NCBI GenBank assembly: GCA_016218275.1
Contig: JACREK010000064.1
Location: forward strand, 1-25,878
Length of the DNA stretch: 25,878 nucleotides
DNA from: Candidatus Gottesmanbacteria bacterium
GTDB taxonomy: Bacteria; Patescibacteriota; Microgenomatia; 2-02-FULL-39-11
Reading direction: 5' to 3'
Shown here: positions 20,737 to 25,878 of the stretch, piece by piece
Layout: each line of letters opens with the position of its first letter
Numbering within the stretch: position 1 is the first letter of the stretch
Program-made: the position numbers and the translations under genes
The notes under the pieces: generated by a model
What the model was told of the DNA's origin: nothing
Seen by the model: only the letters and a program-made list of their open reading frames with translations
Database searches by the model: none

Positions 20737-21500
20737 TTTTTGCTCCTTTTTTGTACTATCAACTTATCGCTATATTTTCCTTTTTTCCTAGTTTTAAGAC
20801 CTCGCGCAGATTTTCCCCATGGAGTCTTTGCCTGCTTAAGACCTTCACCTGACCTTCCTTCTCCACCACCGTGAGGATGAGATCTGGGATTTTGAGCAGT
20901 TCCCCGAACTTTGGGTCTTATACCCATATGTCTTGATCTTCCGGCCTTCCCCAACATTTCGGTTTTCCTCTCAACATTGGCTAACTGTCCGACAGTTGCG
21001 TAACAATTATTGTGTATTTTTCTTACCTCACCCGAAGGAAATCTTACTTGAGTAAAAGCGTCTTCTTTTGCTAAAACATAAGCAGCAGTACCTGCACCTC
21101 TGACTATCTGTCCTCCACACTTTTGGTGTAATTCAATATTATGTATCGGGGTACCAATTGGAATTTTAGCAAGAGGTAAACTGTTCCCCACTTTTGCGGA
21201 AGCTTCTTCGCCTGAATTGACAGTATCACCAATATTCAAACCGAGCGGCCTTAAAATATACCTTTTTTCTCCATCTGTATATTGAACTAAAACAATATCA
21301 ACATTTCTATTGGGATCGTATTCAAACGCCAATACTTTCCCCGGTACATTGACTTTATCTCTTTTAAAATCAATCTCCCGATAGTATCTTTTTTCTCTTC
21401 CGCCCTGGTGCCTTGAGGTTATTCTGCCAATATTATTCCTCCCGGAATTTTTGGGTAGAATAGAAATGAGGGATTTCGGTACAAAATAATTATCTATCAT
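20733..21500 (-). CDS. rplB: 50S ribosomal protein L2 (uL2), short N-terminus
   Basis: 255 residues, against about 275 usually; the missing part is the first 18-20 residues. The protein opens near the conserved KNSGRNNIGRITSRHQGGREKRYYREIDFKR. GTAAYVLAKEDAFTQVRFPSGEVRKI, NVERKTEMLGKAGRSRHMGIRPKVRGTAQNP and HPHGGGEGR, near the peptidyl-transferase centre, are intact. No upstream in-frame start is possible without deep overlap, since the ATG already overlaps the rplW stop by four bases. Confidence 0.96.
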   Translation of the reverse strand: MIDNYFVPKSLISILPKNSGRNNIGRITSRHQGGREKRYYREIDFKRDKVNVPGKVLAFEYDPNRNVDIVLVQYTDGEKRYILRPLGLNIGDTVNSGEEASAKVGNSLPLAKIPIGTPIHNIELHQKCGGQIVRGAGTAAYVLAKEDAFTQVRFPSGEVRKIHNNCYATVGQLANVERKTEMLGKAGRSRHMGIRPKVRGTAQNPRSHPHGGGEGRSGEGLKQAKTPWGKSARGLKTRKKGKYSDKLIVQKRSKK

Positions 21501-21799
21501 TTTTCTTTTTCTCCTGTCTCAAATAAATCAATTTTCTCACCTGAAGATAGTTTCACTCTGGCCTTTTTTGCATCAGGCCTATGAACTACCATACGTTTTC
21601 TCCCAACAATTCTTTTTTTCCCTTTAATCTTAGTTGTAGTCACATCTTTGACATGCACATTAAAAATTCTTTCTACCGCCTGAGCAATCTGTAACTTTGA
21701 GGCTACTTTATTCACCATAAAAGTAAACACACCGTTACTTACGTCATGAAGAGATTTTTCTGTAATAATTGGTTTAATGATTATTGAACTTTCTTCCAT
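21497..21799 (-). CDS. rplW: 50S ribosomal protein L23 (uL23)
   Basis: 100 residues. IIKPIITEKSLHDVSNGVFTFMVNKVASKLQIAQAVERIFNVHVKDVTTTKIKGKKR is the L23 fold with its basic extended loop. L23 at the tunnel exit docks trigger factor and the signal recognition particle in other bacteria. It lies nine bases after rplD and overlaps rplB. Confidence 0.96.
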   Translation of the reverse strand: MEESSIIIKPIITEKSLHDVSNGVFTFMVNKVASKLQIAQAVERIFNVHVKDVTTTKIKGKKRIVGRKRMVVHRPDAKKARVKLSSGEKIDLFETGEKEK

Positions 21800-21807
21800 A
21801 TAGCAAT

Positions 21808-22560
21808 TTACTTTTTCTTAAGGCTTCTTTTTGGACGAGATTTTGCACCTTCATCTGCTTTCTCTTTCTTTATCAAATGGTTCTTAAGCACACCAACAGA
21901 TTCCTTCATAAATAATATATTCTGGTTTGCCAAGAGGTTATAAGTATTCAGAAGTTTTGCTTGGGTCATATTTAAATTTTCCACATTTCGACCGGCATAG
22001 ATGATATTTTTAACAATATCTGGAAGCACTAATAATGTTTTTTTTGCTAAATTGCCATCTTTTTTGGTCAAGGCTAAATTCTTAAGTAAACTGACAATAT
22101 TTTTGGTCTTTGGCTCTATGGACTCTAAGCCGGAAATTATATTGAGATTGTCGTTTTGATATTTATCTGTCAATGCGGAAAAAAGCGCCAATTGTCTCAT
22201 TTTCGCAGGAAGTTTAAGCGAATAATTATAAGGTTTCGGTCCGTGAGCCACACCTCCGCCTATAAATATTGGAGCTTTTATATCTCCATGACGGGCTCTG
22301 CCGGTTCCTTTCTGCCGATATATTTTTCTGGTAGAACCTGTCACTTGTGTTCTGGTTTTGACTGCATGGGTGCCTGCCCTTTGATTTACCTGATAAACCC
22401 TGATTGCTTGGGATAGAAGTATAGGATTAATCTTTGCGGCAAAAATTTCCTCGGGTAAACTCATCTTGCCTATTATCTTGCCTTTAAGATCATAAACATT
22501 TGCTTCTAAATTCTTTTTTGATTCTTTTTTTTGCTTATTCGTATCTACTTTTCTTGGCAT
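21808..22560 (-). CDS. rplD: 50S ribosomal protein L4 (uL4)
   Basis: 250 residues. The internal loop with THAVKTRTQVTGSTRKIYRQKGTGRARHGDIKAPIFIGGGVAHGPKPYNYS reaches the exit tunnel, as in all L4. N-terminal Lys-rich and C-terminal basic extensions (RPKRSLKKK) flank the core. In other bacteria L4 represses the S10 operon. A 179-bp MITE-like element separates it from rplC, where gene gaps are normally only a few bases. Confidence 0.96.
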   Translation of the reverse strand: MPRKVDTNKQKKESKKNLEANVYDLKGKIIGKMSLPEEIFAAKINPILLSQAIRVYQVNQRAGTHAVKTRTQVTGSTRKIYRQKGTGRARHGDIKAPIFIGGGVAHGPKPYNYSLKLPAKMRQLALFSALTDKYQNDNLNIISGLESIEPKTKNIVSLLKNLALTKKDGNLAKKTLLVLPDIVKNIIYAGRNVENLNMTQAKLLNTYNLLANQNILFMKESVGVLKNHLIKKEKADEGAKSRPKRSLKKK

Positions 22561-22569
22561 ATTTCATTT

Positions 22570-22758
22570 TGATTACAGGACTTACGCAAACTGTCATTGC
22601 GAGGAGAGATCCCTCACTGTCATTGCGAGCGGAGCGAAGCAATCTCTAATGACAGTTCGGGACAAGCTCCGCAATCTTTATTTATAAAGATTGCCACGCC
22701 CCTTCGGGGCTCGCAATGACAACCTAAATCTAAAATTATTGCGTAAGTACTGTTGATT
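22570..22758. mobile_element. MITE-like element with 15-bp TIRs and 5-bp TSD
   Basis: The 179-bp element (22575-22753) has terminal inverted repeats ACAGGACTTACGCAA and TTGCGTAAGTACTGT, matching at 14 of 15 positions, and is flanked on both sides by TGATT (22570-22574, 22754-22758), a target-site duplication. Inside are nested palindromes: TGTCATTGCGAG twice on the left (22592, 22618) and CTCGCAATGACA on the right (22710-22721), plus GCCCC-TTC-GGGGC. No transposase. The right TSD touches the rplC stop codon, so it inserted in the rplC-rplD junction. Confidence 0.85.
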
Positions 22759-23428
22759 AATTAATCTTTTTCTCTATTACTAACAAAGCATTTCTTCCTC
22801 CAGGCACCAGTCCTGAAACTGTCAGAATATTTTTCTCTACATCGATACTCACTACTTTTAAGTTCTTGACAGTAACCGTATCGCTGCCCATTCTCCCGGC
22901 CATCCTTTTGCCTTTATAGACACGGCCCGGTGTGGTAGTTTGGCCAATAGAGCCTGGAGACCTCTCTCTATCTGACTGGCCATGAGTTCTGGGTCCTCCT
23001 TTAAAATGATGTCTTTTCACCACACCCTGAAATCCTTTGCCTTTGGAAATACCTGTAACTTGAATGGTATCTCCAGCGGTAAAGATGTCTCCCACTTTTA
23101 CCTCTGCTCCCGGCTTTAAGTCACCTAAGCCTGTCCTGAGCGAAGTCGAAGGATTACTTAAGTCACTTAAGTGAATCTCCCTAAGAAAACGGGGTGGATT
23201 TTTGTCCAACCCCGCTTTTTTCAGATGTCCTAATTCTGGTTTGGTAATAGTTGCGACTCTTCGGGTACCAAAACCAAATTGTATCGCATTATAACCGTCT
23301 TTGGCAGCAGTTTTGGCAGCCACAACCAGACAAGGAGTAGCAAGAATCCTTGTTACAGGAATTCTTTTACCCTCTGCGGTAAAGCTCTGTGATTGGTCAA
23401 TTTTTTTACCTAATATTGCAGATATCAT
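22757..23428 (-). CDS. rplC: 50S ribosomal protein L3 (uL3) with repeat-encoded insert
   Basis: 223 residues from the ATG at 23428 (MISAILGKKIDQSQSF is the true L3 start; an ATG six codons earlier precedes non-conserved residues). VTRILATPC, FGFGTRRVATITKPELGHLKKAG, the signature KGKGFQGVVKRHHFKGGPRTHGQSDRERSPGSIGQTTTPGRVYKGKRMAGRMG are intact. Between LREIH and the domain strand PGAEVKVGD lies LSDLSNPSTSLRTGLGDLK, encoded by dispersed repeats (23110-23174). There is no clear Shine-Dalgarno. It lies behind a terminator, so it may start its own transcription unit. Confidence 0.95.
   Translation of the reverse strand: MISAILGKKIDQSQSFTAEGKRIPVTRILATPCLVVAAKTAAKDGYNAIQFGFGTRRVATITKPELGHLKKAGLDKNPPRFLREIHLSDLSNPSTSLRTGLGDLKPGAEVKVGDIFTAGDTIQVTGISKGKGFQGVVKRHHFKGGPRTHGQSDRERSPGSIGQTTTPGRVYKGKRMAGRMGSDTVTVKNLKVVSIDVEKNILTVSGLVPGGRNALLVIEKKIN
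23110..23174. repeat. Dispersed repeats translated inside rplC
   Basis: A 23-base element, CCTGTCCTGAGCG then AAGTCGAAGG (23129-23151), sits within a 9-bp-period array: TTTAAGTCACCTAAG before it and TTACTTAAG, TCACTTAAG, TGA after it (23154-23174, identical over 21 bases to 13302-13322). On the coding strand it reads LSDLSNPSTSLRTGLGDL with no frame break. Confidence 0.8.
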
Positions 23429-23465
23429 ATATTTATACTGAAACAAACCGCAGTTTTTTTAGTAT

Positions 23466-23496
23466 AAAAACAAAATTAGCCCCGGATAGGGGCTAA
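23466..23496 (-). terminator. Rho-independent terminator between rpsJ and rplC
   Basis: On the minus strand TTAGCCCC (23496-23489) pairs with GGGGCTAA (23483-23476) over a 5-base loop, followed by TTTTGTTTTT. It is a full terminator between rpsJ and rplC. Upstream, at about 23545-23555, the minus strand carries GGAGGTGA, a perfect Shine-Dalgarno with no long ORF after it; GGTG there can pair with a nearby CACC. Confidence 0.8.
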
Positions 23497-23572
23497 AAAA
23501 ATCCCAAAATCCGAATTCTTATTTATTTAGCGGTGTTGATTCACCTCCATGTTTTAACTTTTTCACTCCCTT

Positions 23573-23881
23573 CTACATTTTGACTTCTATATCCACACCC
23601 GCAGGAAGTTCCAGATGCATCAAAGAATCGATAGTTTTATCCGTCGGCTCAATAATGTCTATAAGACGCTTATGAATTTTAATCATAAACTCTTCTCTGC
23701 TGTCTTTATCCGTAAAAGGAGATCTGGCCACCGAAAAGTGTTGTCTATCGGTCGGCAGCGGTATTGGACCCACAACACGCGCTCCGGTTCTAACAGCCGT
23801 ATCCAATATTTTTTGGCAGGAATCATCAATGATTCTGCCGTCATAAGCTTTTAAACGTACACGAATTCTTCCCTTTGGCAT
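23573..23881 (-). CDS. rpsJ: 30S ribosomal protein S10 (uS10)
   Basis: 102 residues. RIRVRLKAYDGRIIDDSCQKIL, VGPIPLPTDRQHFSVARSPFTDKDSREEFMIKIHKRLIDI and LHLELPAGVDIEVKM (seen as MHLELPAGVDIEVKM) are S10. It lies three bases after tuf, and is separated from the rest of the S10 operon by a terminator, so tuf-rpsJ may be one transcription unit. Confidence 0.97.
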   Translation of the reverse strand: MPKGRIRVRLKAYDGRIIDDSCQKILDTAVRTGARVVGPIPLPTDRQHFSVARSPFTDKDSREEFMIKIHKRLIDIIEPTDKTIDSLMHLELPAGVDIEVKM

Positions 23882-23884
23882 TTG

Positions 23885-25069
23885 TTACTTAAGTATTTTT
23901 GTGATAACACCAGCACCTACCGTATGACCGCCTTCTCTTACTGCAAATCTCTGGCCCTCTTCCAAAGCAACAGGCACAATCAGTTTTGCCGTCATTTTGA
24001 TGCTATCTCCGGGCATGACCATTTCAACTCCTTTTGGAAGTGTAATCTCACCTGTGATGTCTGTAGTCTTTATGTAAAATTGAGGTCTGTAACCGGTAAA
24101 AAACGGCGTGTGTCGTCCGCCTTCTTCTTTAGTAAGAACGTAAATCTCTGCCTCAAATTCTGTATGAGGAGTGATAGAACCTGGTTTGGCAATTACCTGA
24201 CCGCGCTCTACCTGATGTTTTTCAACACCCCGAAGAAGAAGTCCTACGTTATCTCCGGCCATTGCCTCATCCAAAGTCTTTCTGAACATTTCAACGCCTG
24301 TAATCACCGTTTTTTGCGTTGCTTTTATACCGACGATCTCTATTTCTTCATTTACTTTTACTTTTCCTCTTTCTACCCTTCCGGTAACTACCGTTCCTCG
24401 ACCTTTAATGGAAAAGACGTCCTCCACTGGCATAAGGAATGGTTTTTCTGTATCTCTTACAGGTGTAGGTATATTCTCATCTACTGCCTTCATCAGTTCT
24501 TCAATCGATTTAACAGCCTCAGGATCTCCCTGCAATGCTTTTAAAGCACTGCCTCGAATAATCTTCACTTTATCCCCTGGAAATTTGTATTTGGTTAGGA
24601 GCTCTCTAACTTCCATTTCTACCAAATCCAAAAGTTCTTTGTCGGAAACCATATCGACCTTGTTCAAAAAGACTACAATTGCCGGCACATTTACTTGTCC
24701 AGCAAGTAATATATGCTCTCTGGTTTGTGGCATAGGTCCATCCGGAGCGGATACCACTAAAATGGCGCCATCCATCTGGGCGGCGCCCGTAATCATATTT
24801 TTGATGTAATCTGCATGTCCCGGAGCATCAATATGGGCATAATGACGCTTTTCGGTTTCGTATTCTGAATGATGGATATTAATAGTAACGCCCCGTGCTT
24901 TTTCCTCTGGAGCGTTATCTATTTCTTCGTATTTTAAAGCTTTGGCAAGTCCTTTTTTAGCCAAAACATGGGTAATAGCAGAAGTCAATGTGGTTTTACC
25001 GTGATCCACATGACCGATAGTACCTATATTAAGATGGGGTTTGGTTCTTTGAAAAACACCAGTTGACAT
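23885..25069 (-). CDS. tuf: Translation elongation factor Tu
   Basis: 394 residues. G1 GHVDHGKT (19-26), switch-I RGVT, G3 DAPGH (81-85), G4 NKVD (136-139) and G5 SAL near 174 are all intact; domains 2 and 3 follow with VEDVFSIKGRGTVVTGRVERG and HTEFEAEIYVLTKEEGGRHTPFFTGYRPQFY. EF-Tu brings aminoacyl-tRNA to the ribosome. AAAAGGAG precedes the ATG. The leader of about 140 nucleotides holds two hairpins and a palindromic repeat, and a near-consensus promoter lies at 25216-25244. Confidence 0.98.
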   Translation of the reverse strand: MSTGVFQRTKPHLNIGTIGHVDHGKTTLTSAITHVLAKKGLAKALKYEEIDNAPEEKARGVTINIHHSEYETEKRHYAHIDAPGHADYIKNMITGAAQMDGAILVVSAPDGPMPQTREHILLAGQVNVPAIVVFLNKVDMVSDKELLDLVEMEVRELLTKYKFPGDKVKIIRGSALKALQGDPEAVKSIEELMKAVDENIPTPVRDTEKPFLMPVEDVFSIKGRGTVVTGRVERGKVKVNEEIEIVGIKATQKTVITGVEMFRKTLDEAMAGDNVGLLLRGVEKHQVERGQVIAKPGSITPHTEFEAEIYVLTKEEGGRHTPFFTGYRPQFYIKTTDITGEITLPKGVEMVMPGDSIKMTAKLIVPVALEEGQRFAVREGGHTVGAGVITKILK

Positions 25070-25086
25070 ATAATTTTTCTCCTTTT

Positions 25087-25155
25087 AGAAACTCTTTTAT
25101 GAGTTTTACGAGTATTAGAGTTTCTTAAACCCGCCGAAGCTTTAGCGGAGGCGGG
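25087..25155 (-). promoter_or_regulatory. Structured tuf leader
   Basis: AGAAACTCT (25087-25095) and AGAGTTTCT (25117-25125) are perfect 9-bp inverted arms directly upstream of the tuf Shine-Dalgarno. Next to them, CCCGCC (25130-25135) pairs with GGCGGG (25150-25155) in a dispersed palindromic repeat. Both would be in the tuf mRNA. Confidence 0.5.
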
Positions 25156-25191
25156 CCAAACCTTTATAATAAAATGCTAAATAAAAATTCT

Positions 25192-25206
25192 CCCAAGATA
25201 TTTGGG
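25192..25206 (-). other. Hairpin after the tuf transcription start
   Basis: CCCAA (25192-25196) pairs with TTGGG (25202-25206); on the minus strand it is followed by GAGAATTTTT. It lies just downstream of the predicted start of transcription and may act as a weak attenuator or RNA stabiliser. Confidence 0.35.
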
Positions 25207-25215
25207 GCAAGGGAA

Positions 25216-25244
25216 ATTATACAATATGGATTCTTTTGACGCAA
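25216..25244 (-). promoter_or_regulatory. Near-consensus promoter for tuf
   Basis: Minus strand: TTGCGT (-35, plus 25239-25244), 17-base spacer, TATAAT (-10, plus 25216-25221), with TG directly before the -10. It is the best promoter in the window, as expected for tuf, and it lies after the truncated fusA rather than within a full str operon. Confidence 0.75.
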
Positions 25245-25290
25245 GAGGTACATTACTTCGATTATTTTATTCAAGTATAATGAATTTAAT

Positions 25291-25686
25291 TTATCGTGTG
25301 GCGGAAGGATTGGTTGCGGAAACTATTTTTTCAGTGATGTTTTTGGGGACTTCTTCGTAATGTGACGGTTCCATATAGTAAGACGATCTTCCCTGGGAAA
25401 GACTTCTGATGGTGGTGGCATAGCCTGATAGTTCTGCAAGGGGTACCACTGCTAATATTACAGTTACATGGCCTCTTTTTTCAGTTCCTAGTATTTGGGC
25501 GCGCTTGCTTGACAGATCACCAATGATTGTACCCATAAATTCATCAGGTGTTGTCACTTCTACTTTCATGATTGGTTCAAGTAAGATAAGACCTGCCTGT
25601 TTTACGGCATTTTGAAGAGCCATACTGCCTGCAATTTTGAAGGCAATATCTGAAGAATCAACATCGTGTAAGTACACTAAGTACAC
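25291..25686 (-). pseudogene. fusA: 5'-truncated EF-G fragment (domains IV end and V)
   Basis: 131 residues. HDVDSSDIAFKIAGSMALQNAV is the end of EF-G domain IV, and EPIMKVEVTTPDEFMGTIIGDLSSKRAQI, GYATTIRSLSQGRSSY are domain V. EF-G is about 690-700 residues; the G domain and domains II-III are missing here. The ORF starts at a GTG; one stop codon upstream (TAG) closes the frame. The first residues MYLVYL do not belong to EF-G. A 9-bp tandem duplication (TAAGTACAC, 25669-25686) and an inverted repeat (TACACCT/AGGTGTA) mark the junction. It is likely a remnant or a rearrangement; an intact fusA would have to be elsewhere. Confidence 0.8.
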
Positions 25687-25751
25687 CTCTAAGGTGTATT
25701 CCTATTGACACCTTTGGTATTGTGGGATTAATTTACTTCAAAATCACTTTT

Positions 25752-25783
25752 CATGTTATCATGTTTTAAAACATAGTAACATG
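25752..25783. promoter_or_regulatory. 32-bp palindrome, operator-like
   Basis: CATGTTA, TC, ATGTTTT, then AAAACAT, AG, TAACATG: a dyad matching at 14 of 16 positions per arm. It lies about 70 bases upstream of the plus-strand gene starting at 25852, in the position of an autoregulatory operator, as in many toxin-antitoxin operons. Confidence 0.5.
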
Positions 25784-25851
25784 AGTTATTTATAAATTTC
25801 CCTCCTGTGGCCGAGGCGAAGGATAATCAGTAATAATGCTAGAATGAGGAT

Positions 25852-25878
25852 ATGGAAAAATGGAAAATTGAGTATTAC
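25852..25878 (+). CDS. Start of a possible HigB/RelE-type toxin, partial
   Basis: Nine codons before the window ends: MEKWKIEYY, preceded by TGAGGAT as a weak Shine-Dalgarno. This opening resembles HigB- and RelE-type toxins, and a long palindrome lies upstream. The bases also resemble a simple repeat seen in map, so the gene itself is uncertain. Confidence 0.3.

Noticed and set aside
23882..24544. Plus-strand 220-codon ORF opposite tuf
   Set aside because: It is the reverse strand of the tuf gene; the residue pattern has no domain character.

Overview
The window looks like a chromosomal segment of a Candidate Phyla Radiation (Patescibacteria) bacterium, most likely of the Microgenomates type. 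This is inference, based on three things: a complete S10-spc-alpha ribosomal operon in which rpmD (uL30) is absent between rpsE and rplO, as is usual in this radiation; very compact genes with many 4-base overlaps; and many dispersed short palindromic repeats, some translated in frame (for example the peptide NPSTSLRTG inside uL3). No rRNA, tRNA or CRISPR array was seen.

Positions 1-7700 are an accessory region. It holds a structured repeat at the left edge, an AAA+ ATPase broken by a frameshift in a C7 run, a small zinc-ribbon protein, a small membrane protein, a DUF3800 protein, and a Pro/Ser-rich protein with a C-terminal winged helix. A roughly 860-base gene-free stretch follows, and its core (about 4704-5116) folds into many helices closed by a 15-bp long-range stem. 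Then come a small membrane protein between two diverged direct repeats, a PaaX-family regulator next to an operator-like palindrome, a truncated nuclease-like gene and a short MGMT-family gene. Several genes here have a -10 box almost touching the start codon, suggesting leaderless mRNAs.

Positions 7706-25069 are, on the minus strand in transcription order: tuf, rpsJ, terminator, rplC, MITE-like insertion, rplD, rplW, rplB, rpsS, rplV, rpsC, rplP, rpmC, rpsQ, rplN, rplX, rplE, rpsN, rpsH, rplF, rplR, rpsE, rplO, secY, adk, map, infA, rpmJ, rpsM, rpsK, rpsD, rpoA, rplQ, rplM and rpsI. These genes supply ribosome assembly, translation initiation and elongation, protein export, N-terminal methionine removal, adenylate balance and the RNA polymerase alpha subunit. 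The intergenic gaps of this otherwise compressed operon are filled with repeats, and some repeats extend into coding sequence.

Positions 25070-25878 hold a near-consensus promoter for tuf, a 5'-truncated fusA fragment (end of EF-G domain IV plus domain V) in place of a full fusA, a 32-bp palindrome, and at the right edge the first nine codons of a plus-strand gene that could be a HigB/RelE-type toxin.
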